Positions 47,001-53,352 of a stretch of 59,526 bases of DNA are shown piece after piece. A model generated the notes under the pieces. That model was not told where the DNA came from. It saw only the letters and a list, made by a program, of their open reading frames with translations, and did not search any database. A program made the position numbers and the translations under genes. The DNA comes from a virus. The DNA is taken from positions 1 through 59,526 of the IMG/VR virus record IMGVR_UViG_3300025168_000093. One strand, given 5' to 3'. The stretch's first letter is position 1, and the number at the start of each line of letters is the position of its first letter.

Positions 47001-50000
47001 ATACGATGTGTTGACTAAAAGAAGTTCTGTTGGCGGCTTTAACAGTAATGGACTTAGAGGTGCTTATGAATTACATGATAGAGCATTATTCTTCCATGTT
47101 ACTAAGATGGGTCACACTAACACACACCGTTATCCCAATGTGTATGCTGGTGGTAATGTAGTTAGCCAAACTTTGCAATTCACCGAAATTTCAGGTACTG
47201 TCGTTACTGTAAATGCAGCACCAAATGCTTATGTGTGGAAAAGAGGTTCCGATGCTACCGATTTTGGTTCTAAGGAAGATAACGACCATAGAAGGTATAT
47301 GCGATTATACAACGATGCTGGTTCTAGCGGAATTGCTACTTATACAGGAGTTAGCGGTAGCACTTTTACAGGAGTAAAAGTAGATGCTGATTTCTCTAAT
47401 CTTGTGGCCGAAGGCGGCACACTTTACCTAGTGCCCTCATACTACATACCAGCAGGTAGTAATCGTTTCTTTGCTGCTAATAGATTAAGAGACCATGCTG
47501 AAGTTAGCGGTAATTCACCTGATATGGCACACACTGAATACATGACTAGTGTAACTAACGCACATACTAGATATTCTAAACCTGTAATGACTCCAATGCC
47601 TTATCCAAGAATGGGGCATCACTTTGTAAACGCTACAATGCCTATGTTACCGGGACATTGGGCACACCCTGTTTATCAATCTCTGTACAAGAAAAACAGA
47701 GCAGAGTATTCGTTGTTAAAACAAAGTATGGATAGCACTGCTTTGCAAGATAGAATCATAGCAGTTAATCAGTTCATACCAACTAAATCCGATTTAGGAA
47801 CAACGTATTCCGACTCATTAAACCCCATGGAAGCAGAAATAAACTTTAGCGCTATCAATGCTGCACCTAGTGGTCCTTCAGATTTACACGGTGGTGCATT
47901 TACATTGATGTTTGAGACAGCAGTTAAATGGGACGGTTATGGTATATTAGCAAGTGCTGGCGATGCTGGTCAAATAAACAAAGCAGGGGGGCATAGTATA
48001 GTTTTGCAAGCCGCTGCTTCATACACTTTAGCAAATCATTTCCCTGACCCTGCTGAAGTAGGGGCTTATCAGATAATAATACAACCTAATCTTTTCAATG
48101 ACCAAATAGGCGGTGCAGAACTTACTGCTTCGTATAAAATCACTTCACAACAGGTTAACACTGTTATTGGTATAAGACATAATGAGGTAGAGGTTGGTGG
48201 TATGACTCTAATTTTAGCACGTTCTACACAAGCAGATGTGAGAGGTTGTGAAGTCATGGTGAATGAATTAATGTTAGATTTAGATGCTGATTTCGCAAGC
48301 CAATTCACTAAAATACCCTCTTTATTATTATACAATCCTTATGGTGTCAATCTAAATGAAAGTCCTTCCTTTACTAGAAGAGGATTTCCTTATGCGCCTA
48401 TGTTTTCAGATTCTACACCCGGCGTAACTTTGAATGTACCATGGTGGAGTACACTCCATGGCGATGTATCTAGTGATGATATATCGAATGATGAAGGTTA
48501 CAGAGGGTTGGCTCAATCTTCGCCGCATGATTATTATTCATTCTCCAGAAGTACATATGGGAGCATAGGTAACACACTAACTATTCAGGGATATCCCACA
48601 GTGCATCCTGAAATTTATTCTCACACATTACAAAATGTATCTAAATTACCAACTTGTAAAGTAGTTTCTTTCAATGCAACGAATAAAACCATAGTAGTTG
48701 ATAACGCTAGTGCCTTCCCTTCAAAGCCTCGTTTTGGTGAGAAGTTACAATTTAGAGCAAGAAGTGGTTCTGCTGGTGGGACTTCTATCTATAGAGCATC
48801 ATATACCAAAAGACACGGTTATGCAGCCGGAGAAATCAACCTTCCTGTAACTTTTACCATAGGTGTTTCAAGTAACAGTGCATCATTCTTTACAAAACTA
48901 TATGATGGAGCAATATTATCTCTTGTTAATTCAAAGTCATACTTCGATAAATCAAAAAGCGTATTTAAAAATAATATATCTGAAATTGGAAAAGGAAGTA
49001 ACGATACTAATAATTTGCATCCTCCTGATGCTTTTATCTGCCTATGGCATGAAAACTTAGGTAGGCCATACACAGTGTATTCAGATGATGCTAACCGCGC
49101 TTGGAATGCCGAACCTGTCAATGCTGACAAATATAACTCGCTACCTGAACACTTTGAAACCATACATTACCATTCTGCTACATATGCTATGAGCATGGGT
49201 CCTTTTTCTCTTAAAGTGAAAGGACAAAAAACAACAGACCGCGCTGGTGCAGTGTACGATGCAAGTAATCTTAATGATACCGGAGCCTCAAGCACTAGCG
49301 AATTCGGTTCTATACTCTACAACAGATATTGGCCTTGTGGAAGTAGAGGTGGTCCACAAGCAAGCAGTTTGGAAACATATACTCTAGCATCTGCATCTTG
49401 GACTAAACCCGGCAACCATCAATCTATGGGACTTATTTGGACTGACGATGGAGACTTTTCAGGCGCTGCTACCAACGCTGGTTCTTTTGTTACCGGTGTA
49501 TTGTATAGGATAACAACCACAGGTAGCACACCGGAATTTACAAACGTGGGTTCTGCTAACAACACAGTCGGTACTTATTTCACTGCCACAGGAGCAGGTA
49601 GTGGTACCGGTACTGCTGATAAGATATACAGCGCAACTGTAGGCATAAGCACAGATACTAACGATGATGGTTCAGCCGATAGCACTGACCTAAGAAGAAG
49701 ATTTGGCTACAGAATTTCACTAAAACAAGCGCATAATAGACCTCGTTGGGGATTATTACCTGCTCGCGCTGTGTACGAAGGCGCTAAGAGCGGTAGTGCT
49801 TATAATACCACAAATTACGATGCTGGACCTATTGTGCAAATGGAAGCACACGGTAGTATACCATTGCTATACACAGGGGTATTAGAAAGAATGACTAACT
49901 TCACAGGGATGTTAAATTTAGATATAGCGGGTCAACAAGTAAGATATTCTCAAGGTAGGAGAATGACAAGGGCTTTTGGTGCTCCACTTAGAACACTGAG

Positions 50001-51615
50001 AAACAAAAACACAGTTCAAAGAGATTGGTGGGGCGATGGCGAAGGTAAAGATATCAAAGAATTGTCATTAGCATCACAATATTACATAGTGGATTGGTGG
50101 GGTAACGAAAGAGGCGAAGATGTTAGGCGTAGCCCTGTTAGAGGATTTGGTATCAGACCTGCTTGGGATTGTGGTAATGCTTACAAAATGGGTGCTAACA
50201 CACCTTATGACAGAATATGGAATAACGCAAAACCTTTGTTCAACGTAAAAAATGTAATAAATTCTAGCGGCAATGTATCATTACAAAGTAATTCTACTAT
50301 ACCTAGATTTGGCGGCACAGATAATGACGCTAATGTTGGCTCAAGCGATAGCGATTTAGTAGATGTGTTTTCCCCTGTGCATTCTTTAAGAATTGGTTGT
50401 ATGGGTAGCGGTAGAGGCATGAGATATCCAACATCTTTCAACGAGTGTATATTTACTGATGTTTCTGTAAATGACTCTAAAACAGGCATAGTAATAAGCG
50501 GAAATACAAACCAACCTTTGTTTGGTAAAGGATTCAAAAGACCTAAAAACGATGTATTAGAACCTAATGAGGTTAAGAGAGGTATAAGTCAAAAACTTTC
50601 TGTATCTGAAGACGGTTTGTTAAAACCATCAGCCAATGTAAGTGCTAGGACTGAGACTTTGGTTACATCTAGTAAACACGCAGACCCTATGAGCAGAAGT
50701 AGCCCTAGAATAGGTATAGATGCTCCAATATTTGGAAATGATGTAGAAGAAAGCAATGTTGCTATTAACTCAGAAGCACACAGTTTACACACTGATAGAA
50801 ACGTTGGACAAAGATTCTCACTTAGTGCTGCATTACAAAGAGACGTAAAAACAGCCAACGACTTTACATCGCCAAGTTCCTTCACTAGACAAAGTAATGG
50901 TTCTCCAGTGTCATCCATATTAAGATTTTCACATACAAACCCTGTGAGACCTTATGGTGGTTCTTACATATTAGATATGAGTGCTTATGCAGGTACAGTT
51001 AGTGATAAAAATTGGGGAAGAAATAGTTTAGCATCACCTTCTTACACAACTAATCCTTTCCAAAGCGAAACTAGAAACAGTAAAAACACAAAGAACAACC
51101 ATAAAGATAAATCAATAAGATTCCTTATGAGACCAATAAGATTGTTAGACAATAGACATGTGGAATTATATCGTTTTAATGATACTTTACATAGCAGTAG
51201 TCCACAATATATTTTGAATTATCTGAATTCTACATCGGGTGGAAAGTATGGACTCTTTACTTATGATATAGACACACCTGCTCCTTCTGCTAGGTTTTTA
51301 CCCAATGCATCTTCTACTCCAAATGCTGATGGACCTTATTATCCAATAGTTGGTTTTTCAAGCGACTATATTACTATGGATTCTAGCGGACCCACACTAA
51401 CCACAAGTGAATCTACTAGTTTCGATTTAGATGATTTAAAAACAGCGGTGGGTAGAGTTCTAATTTCAGAAAATACCTTGCAGCACCATAGAGCAGATAG
51501 CATAAGAAACAAAGATTACACAGTTAAACCTAGATTCACACAAACTTTGCATCCAAAAGGTCACAAAGGAGATGTTACTTTCAACACAGACGACCATAGC
51601 GGGGATTCAGCATGA
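35077..51615 (+). CDS. Giant tail-tip/host-recognition protein (5,512 residues)
   Basis: A single uninterrupted frame of 16.5 kb. GTG 35077 is set by GGTGA at 35067-35071; upstream codons overlap the preceding gene and are rejected. Residues 8-241 form a LamG/concanavalin-like jelly roll (ITIEAWVMPDQGGVVLEK, QIYVNGVLMAEK, FRGIIEALHISRGFDES). A second similar unit lies near 4270-4422 (GAFTLMFETAVKWDG ... VMVNELMLDLDADF). Two copies of a phage-fibre module (GVKYIIVSSGNTDFIAIGAA... / GVLYRITTTGSTPEFTNVGS..., both ending in FTATG(S/A)GSGTGTA) lie near 637-684 and 4797-4848, and FDVGLGVSS occurs twice. The rest is Asn/Ser/Thr/Gly-rich and beta-like. Lying between the tail-tip and hub genes, it probably forms the main receptor-binding tip. 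It overlaps the hub gene by four bases. Confidence 0.8.
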   Translation: MTVIGNTNKAFFFNGVTDSIIIPQGSFSRVGRATPEGQYDVRGILNPSGKGGDSSITSGKFGAEITIEAWVMPDQGGVVLEKEGLVHLKVGEIHEAAPIEFKIFLHNGVSLEQHTISTGDYNGTRYVGNIYPLSTLNGMHDKNDTDLNRNHRPLMQVVASYNSGKIQIYVNGVLMAEKTLPNAEYRIPDNQDNLYVGGKGGKFRGIIEALHISRGFDESIFNRIAPIKNDNTLLLYRFEEPISTFDDVYTTDASASSGATEVSTSVANATAIATKLLGTSVTSGTVTFTDSPYSSGNYKVIQSTSTGTTSHDVPHVPYNLLMNPSGVDRLTKKPSNKPPERLRIQSINLTNGNIEVKSIHLDFSVDNNGQRGTLHAYDSGSEFILIGADLLIDSLGNPYQPPHYSSRVIDRTGQMVIDEGPLEQHGFVYSSNMADSATDTDNPYAVTWPTAINQAMKIGHSGRHTLNHVEGHPYLRQLPPADREIVQMKSDGAADIVNLFYENSFDGIENQIKTNSEVDYYRKTGTYGINRVVNTASANVIFNNYNAVGSSANTSRKMIAIGGAGFDVTPFFLKAPILEKGMDCDGKMRTHHIRPSKESRVALLNIPTLASSYAMAPYVEVHYNAIDLTGESMTAAVAAGSFSTGVKYIIVSSGNTDFIAIGAAEDKVGVSFTATGSGSGTGTARPYQPMLMVEKTVPSGDTQITHNDTSTTIYQLIASSISSGLTLYAPGGYIDINSSDVAVAQDFFNPHSLSGDNSEGYDADLTIDDSLSVANYAAYTVDSNENKTPVIIEDSTHTTTNHKSIFSKMIIETVDSEKDMVDFSDYSRRDVVSTGSASGEPDVSITSSYSPIYETFDIIDNVEINTVDSDTRIILQPSDRKRINQLFYLQDNLNTKEATNVASLHYLLSRAKVKSVEKSNNDNGGNYTKIECWGIQTNVSSKNASVIGSGSPDSHVVKEIEPNAPVVSVTLGGPGQGGVDTKPTFSKSPFSHAPFSSRRAYAVSTTSMVYDNLSSDFKLNVQPINNQSTDMKSWGTFGFPKIGRVYFSDGSSAKYDSKGGNQFTFGVATAGDGDYLTSEGVEFLHILPLLKAIGVTNNQATGVTGTFALNVTLYSEPDIEGASIENGTNVNDRMFQAMSDVTHDYQLSTQYASTRALVEIPFFSNQFFDNKNQGTFIGPDNAFKIHLDGTNTAHTYNPSPVGRRPIDVIPADREAQSAYSIPIDEKKFKKSSRIIKWDSSNNRLYVKDASVYPVPSASGAYKNLTSVPRFRRVFLSSGEWALYSAVNTSDNYLTVPTASYRFSTGFLGEVRQSDNLPLYVGGPLPNEVIDAISSDAYTPSSDFEDRGEYYYDQASALTQGGNVDYGLRQYVSAVSFRGGPETNPNAPRIQTKRASGTILGITEEATSNGGYTVLVSLSEEDFNQFPNLGCRDTDTASIGAIGGVLYEAIVNYIHPSTGVGTDYVFHYYGPLDTISASSVTVPNSAIVLAHYQNAAYPVDGSGDNTLWGTLVGSTITVTKKTRRVMFDEYLSGLTAGATPKLADGSTLRTFATTNPLYRELINNIHFGAVYASHSSGEIIVSGTNSLQDLFDFNLRIGDKVFYKYNNSGTYTIGYLGEVTKFIAHANGLKFVVAVTPASDVNTQLTAGSNAEIGVLVNDYTDADAILNSTWLNPYAPGGFRNGDTVWANMSYNNPHAVEGLFAKSRGVYNDGEVWTEFNEGEGNLAASNPRDSIPLENFLIGDNCLETARNYAQHVNKTIEENYKALGLAATDAPTIAYVDPYMATEDEARVLLYDVAHDREFIAFQDIHMQVQSSADTTHIGWKRDIVEGTATTMTDLATRLPAINGAAPHAWATQIDVANGYPSQNPLIRATQQSRFMESAYAHDLANRQSDDLTGTTVYSNTAQQNNYTKLYGKAHGHFVHTGHSIAGNASKFAHSMSNPWRNNESVANSNVAATYHKLSRRTNGNFLDNLMKIRETSTRSLRDPSTFFDTPDGTRVIPAFLCLKGIRSSSLDLSNHTESRLQHLPQWKDMDFVRRLTIDMGEIAQSQNVTNVESAALEIVRKINQYGALNARVIDSKTLTTVFDVGLGVSSTAILGGSAHDPAVWWDEDKAFANGDSGTHMGYLRAHIGREVEDSEGNAGFTVVIHSTVPGASGRNFCVWLDNSKSQTIYNPDFLVGHGGRWRNFWALPEDIEGENMHPAPMPLDKNGRPFAPITTLKQYIQDVETAEDVLSVSDFGNEQYTDLMSLSDVVGGKNHNSVNRDSFELEGSTSTIIEGLRVGKNSIGRINFGGLVASGIPGWSPNAGTWGIGQIGDTNLNNRYGEASSNWNVAELAHLPTTSDVVQETVGKSDLYAIRIQDHRGDYHGIRYIYKKVGDAFSNSKTKVPNTLNEEMCIFFDDSDVSQGGFTIGSSVIGSGDATGRMVTTASHTAQSWRGARWNAVPSPSVGIRMSLVIADNSITANPSAPYDSLSHPDVLGYLGFPKTNGVLQITPAASNGSEEGRVISYESRAGNIFYGLKNKPSNGTVIHIVSPTLNWTTLLTDELMAAVTAAAINVDGSTYFDCTDMYASDGKTFGEWGVSPNAIRIKPFNTKKSITPLSKLFTAVLAPDLGIQAAHLEFGEIEKADLTNTWAFGNNRAYTDAEIDASKKIDCGYIPNTLLQISTKSKGPNGNTASPVMVDSSNNPISTAIWKKNLTGENYTAVCGDHILPKIENPILQIDISTFGDNDWASNTKFKSVTSAYHFLIPASTYDHSEHETEVRSFGEITRVHFDDEKSVVLTSVADEESTGFASHNSMVWNADTEINWPSTRSTTDDFLHRHLESKFAGIRSIGSVFSEPLVYFRGGKSSVDHSVPLFFGGGFSGVVMDVNDGTKNDYSKFYTHPYANGPTGTAGIQNANEISTSFAMLDCNAILSFFPGTALLNQHRASPLPPFFNKDNVLSTDLNRTGTTTTGDVVKAKAVPLVLRFPHPTARYEDHINGKENKTTYLVFGPGQAFPIREETEVSNPKEPHPGRVITTGASILGDSFTRVPLMTNTFHNHINNADRNYLPPDKWEYLANASYHWRSVVNWETPAGYSLGRTYKQRPSHGRMYGQMLWTESSYDGRTQPLNHTPMLGYGIATASDTVFHMDGGFHPGGSWLDDQITFNPAKGSASRMSVSGYSKINPTAFRVAGPMLKTIITGTSAIDEDDTDMEYIVIDGTRCQNGEELATVIGAAINTFPGAGALKAMGGTHMPSMGNAMRQDRYGWVDIGNASGTYESSSQPYYIESAPVAPADVDLLKNLPASGWLRGDITGTASNASYACYFMKQIYFTNSNYVARFYLAPNKKVGGTAPDKGFLHNNSGVSPNTGRKLYVWSKSGIIRYNNETDAARDHMTQAHFSGIVDAVDRTKPTGVVGWHGERYSKLNSLKITKSIIVNGSTSNTTGYASGLGAYHSLLNFSPYGSASTVMNVYGHLPQIAPIYASPESTSLLDGGFSASNQKAYIDNVYASNTIGATSRGYTFKDAEDAAPYNLSAEPTNYEFSNKSSNTSLLPEGMEHPQGVYASAFLVISYESELALVAKRDRDGVVAAGDWLYLKQAGGKANAGTTAWDERIHGQDRFTAPANAGPNVEALIADGTVVPTGNIGANWIDTLFSEANHYSSNVQIYKLMHGAVSTDLYLSNATPDRAKTGDLIHDLDYSPGSYNLQSTDTERNVVEDKYSGTAYTAKTGFSNQYWLSDVNGYQTYSNTAGRNFSVENIVWKRMDGGNLSLPTLDARGMGAVPFITRVNSDTAYLTGEKIYGNVRFTFETTNSSMMPVLQAQELSHPQLASSNPTLVMNALQIPNEELQFEEMSVIDDTGQLHVIEGGSPLGTIIRAFNLNDFATQKTGSVFDVGLGVSSDTVNVKKGPALANSGFTPTLAVQLPDPNSIPGNIVVRSGFDPIQAYQNETFGSGGMHHPGDASTRLSRFFDNTFGATQGHPTYEETGWEKYDVLTKRSSVGGFNSNGLRGAYELHDRALFFHVTKMGHTNTHRYPNVYAGGNVVSQTLQFTEISGTVVTVNAAPNAYVWKRGSDATDFGSKEDNDHRRYMRLYNDAGSSGIATYTGVSGSTFTGVKVDADFSNLVAEGGTLYLVPSYYIPAGSNRFFAANRLRDHAEVSGNSPDMAHTEYMTSVTNAHTRYSKPVMTPMPYPRMGHHFVNATMPMLPGHWAHPVYQSLYKKNRAEYSLLKQSMDSTALQDRIIAVNQFIPTKSDLGTTYSDSLNPMEAEINFSAINAAPSGPSDLHGGAFTLMFETAVKWDGYGILASAGDAGQINKAGGHSIVLQAAASYTLANHFPDPAEVGAYQIIIQPNLFNDQIGGAELTASYKITSQQVNTVIGIRHNEVEVGGMTLILARSTQADVRGCEVMVNELMLDLDADFASQFTKIPSLLLYNPYGVNLNESPSFTRRGFPYAPMFSDSTPGVTLNVPWWSTLHGDVSSDDISNDEGYRGLAQSSPHDYYSFSRSTYGSIGNTLTIQGYPTVHPEIYSHTLQNVSKLPTCKVVSFNATNKTIVVDNASAFPSKPRFGEKLQFRARSGSAGGTSIYRASYTKRHGYAAGEINLPVTFTIGVSSNSASFFTKLYDGAILSLVNSKSYFDKSKSVFKNNISEIGKGSNDTNNLHPPDAFICLWHENLGRPYTVYSDDANRAWNAEPVNADKYNSLPEHFETIHYHSATYAMSMGPFSLKVKGQKTTDRAGAVYDASNLNDTGASSTSEFGSILYNRYWPCGSRGGPQASSLETYTLASASWTKPGNHQSMGLIWTDDGDFSGAATNAGSFVTGVLYRITTTGSTPEFTNVGSANNTVGTYFTATGAGSGTGTADKIYSATVGISTDTNDDGSADSTDLRRRFGYRISLKQAHNRPRWGLLPARAVYEGAKSGSAYNTTNYDAGPIVQMEAHGSIPLLYTGVLERMTNFTGMLNLDIAGQQVRYSQGRRMTRAFGAPLRTLRNKNTVQRDWWGDGEGKDIKELSLASQYYIVDWWGNERGEDVRRSPVRGFGIRPAWDCGNAYKMGANTPYDRIWNNAKPLFNVKNVINSSGNVSLQSNSTIPRFGGTDNDANVGSSDSDLVDVFSPVHSLRIGCMGSGRGMRYPTSFNECIFTDVSVNDSKTGIVISGNTNQPLFGKGFKRPKNDVLEPNEVKRGISQKLSVSEDGLLKPSANVSARTETLVTSSKHADPMSRSSPRIGIDAPIFGNDVEESNVAINSEAHSLHTDRNVGQRFSLSAALQRDVKTANDFTSPSSFTRQSNGSPVSSILRFSHTNPVRPYGGSYILDMSAYAGTVSDKNWGRNSLASPSYTTNPFQSETRNSKNTKNNHKDKSIRFLMRPIRLLDNRHVELYRFNDTLHSSSPQYILNYLNSTSGGKYGLFTYDIDTPAPSARFLPNASSTPNADGPYYPIVGFSSDYITMDSSGPTLTTSESTSFDLDDLKTAVGRVLISENTLQHHRADSIRNKDYTVKPRFTQTLHPKGHKGDVTFNTDDHSGDSA

Positions 51616-53006
51616 GAATAAGTTCCACTAAAGCCGCTTTTACTGAATCTTTGACAGAAATTATGACGGATGTCAGAAAACCTGTGTTTGTTGATAATGC
51701 GATACACTATGGAAAATATGAATCACAAAATAAAGATATAGCAAAAGTGACTATGACTACTAGAGATTACTCTATTGCCACAGAAAAAACATACTTTATC
51801 GAAGAAGAAGAATCTAGTATATTATTGTCCCACACAAAAACTCCCGGTCATAGTTATGAAAGCAATCTTTGGGGCTCAGAAGGGATTGATAAATCAACAG
51901 ATTTGCTCTATGATTCAAACGATACTAATAAAAAGATATTTCAAGATAAAGTTGATATCTTAGATAAAAAATTAAGATTAAACCTCAATAATATGAAGAA
52001 TAAGACCTTAGACGACATGGAATTCTATGGAAGAAATGTTCACATGGGTCAACCTATGGATATAGGTCTAAGAACTACAGATTTAGCCATTCGTTTATCG
52101 AATTCAATTGATGGCGATTTAACATCTTTTTCTATAGGTGAACCTTTATCTATATCGAATTCTAGCACACAAAGATTAAAACACAGTAAAAATTTCTTTG
52201 CACATAATTTTAACAACATGAATCTAATTACAGCCTTAAAACTATTAGGTAAAAAAGACAATAGAATTTTAGATTTTGATGTATATGGAAATTTACTGTT
52301 TGTGCCTTTCAATCATAACAAATATGGTTATCGTCTGTCCGATAGTAGTAGAATTGGTTCAAGAACAGAAAATCCTAAAGACAATTTATTAAACAGAGTT
52401 ACCGTAACAGGTTCTCCTTTGGCTGTTAATGATGTAGTATCGGTTACATTAAATGATGGAGAGAGGCAACAAGGAGGAAATAACGTGACTGTAATCGAAA
52501 GCACACCTATATTTGACCCTACTATATCTTCTAGTTCCGAAGCATATAAAGTTGCAAGAAACGTATTAAAGGCTAATAATTTAATAAAAGGCAGCATAGA
52601 TAGTAATGGGCATGTTAATGCATGGATGATAAGACCGGGAGATTTAGTCATCACACCTTTAGGTAAGTTAGTTGTTAAAAAATTACAACACGATTCTGCT
52701 ACTTTATTATCAGATTTTGAGTTCCTAACAAGCGATTTAGGTATTGAAGATGCTTTACAAAGTATATTTGAAGATAATATTGCAGCGAATGAAATATCCA
52801 CTCATGATTTAGAAGAACAAACACAAAATTTAGATTTTTCTTTCTTTAATAGCATAGAGATTAAAAGTAGTGTATTTGTTTCTGTGAATGTAATTTCAAC
52901 TAATGGTTTATTAATCGGCCAGCATCATAATAGAGTTGCAATAGGTGGCAGTGCTGAAACAATCGGTTTGGGAAGAATAGAGAATTTTGAAATAAGGAGT
53001 AATTAA
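51612..53006 (+). CDS. Tail hub/baseplate protein
   Basis: A 464-residue protein. ALKLLGKKDNRILDFDVYGN followed by LLFVPFN, then NRVTVTGSPLAVNDVVSVTL, and EAYKVARNVLKANNLIKGSI ... IRPGDLVITPLGKLVVKK follow the two-barrel layout of gpD/gp27-type hubs, which form a trimeric ring at the tail tip. The ATG overlaps the end of the giant gene, indicating coordinated synthesis with its probable partner. It is followed by a small baseplate-type protein and fibres. Confidence 0.6.
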   Translation: MRISSTKAAFTESLTEIMTDVRKPVFVDNAIHYGKYESQNKDIAKVTMTTRDYSIATEKTYFIEEEESSILLSHTKTPGHSYESNLWGSEGIDKSTDLLYDSNDTNKKIFQDKVDILDKKLRLNLNNMKNKTLDDMEFYGRNVHMGQPMDIGLRTTDLAIRLSNSIDGDLTSFSIGEPLSISNSSTQRLKHSKNFFAHNFNNMNLITALKLLGKKDNRILDFDVYGNLLFVPFNHNKYGYRLSDSSRIGSRTENPKDNLLNRVTVTGSPLAVNDVVSVTLNDGERQQGGNNVTVIESTPIFDPTISSSSEAYKVARNVLKANNLIKGSIDSNGHVNAWMIRPGDLVITPLGKLVVKKLQHDSATLLSDFEFLTSDLGIEDALQSIFEDNIAANEISTHDLEEQTQNLDFSFFNSIEIKSSVFVSVNVISTNGLLIGQHHNRVAIGGSAETIGLGRIENFEIRSN

Positions 53007-53007
53007 G

Positions 53008-53352
53008 ATGGCAGTAAATGACTATTTAAAGAGGTTGATGATAGAAACAATATCAAATAATATTAATGAATTAACTTTAGGTTTTGATGGTACACCACCT
53101 ACTAGTAGCGATGGTTCTGCTGGTAGACCAATAATTACTTTGAAGCCCACTGTAAGAATTTTAGATAATTCAAGTTTATTAGTTGAAGCGACCCTACCTA
53201 GCACTATTGCTTATGATGAAACGATAAAAGAAGTATATATTCAAATGAAAGACTCTAGTGGGTTTACACCTATAGCGCGTCATGTGTTCGCACCAATAAT
53301 AAAAACAACAAGCAACGAAGTTAAAATTCAAGTATTAATAGAGGTGAAATAA
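53008..53352 (+). CDS. Small baseplate/fibre-attachment protein
   Basis: A 114-residue protein starting one base after the hub stop, with AAGGAGT upstream. The N-terminus is helical (DYLKRLMIETISNNINEL); the rest is a beta domain (VEATLPSTIAYDETIKEVYI ... VFAPIIKTTSNEVKIQVLIE). Similar small proteins between hub and fibre genes connect fibres to the tail tip in many phages. The assignment is by position and fold impression only. Its TAA overlaps the next ATG (TAATG). Confidence 0.5.
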   Translation: MAVNDYLKRLMIETISNNINELTLGFDGTPPTSSDGSAGRPIITLKPTVRILDNSSLLVEATLPSTIAYDETIKEVYIQMKDSSGFTPIARHVFAPIIKTTSNEVKIQVLIEVK

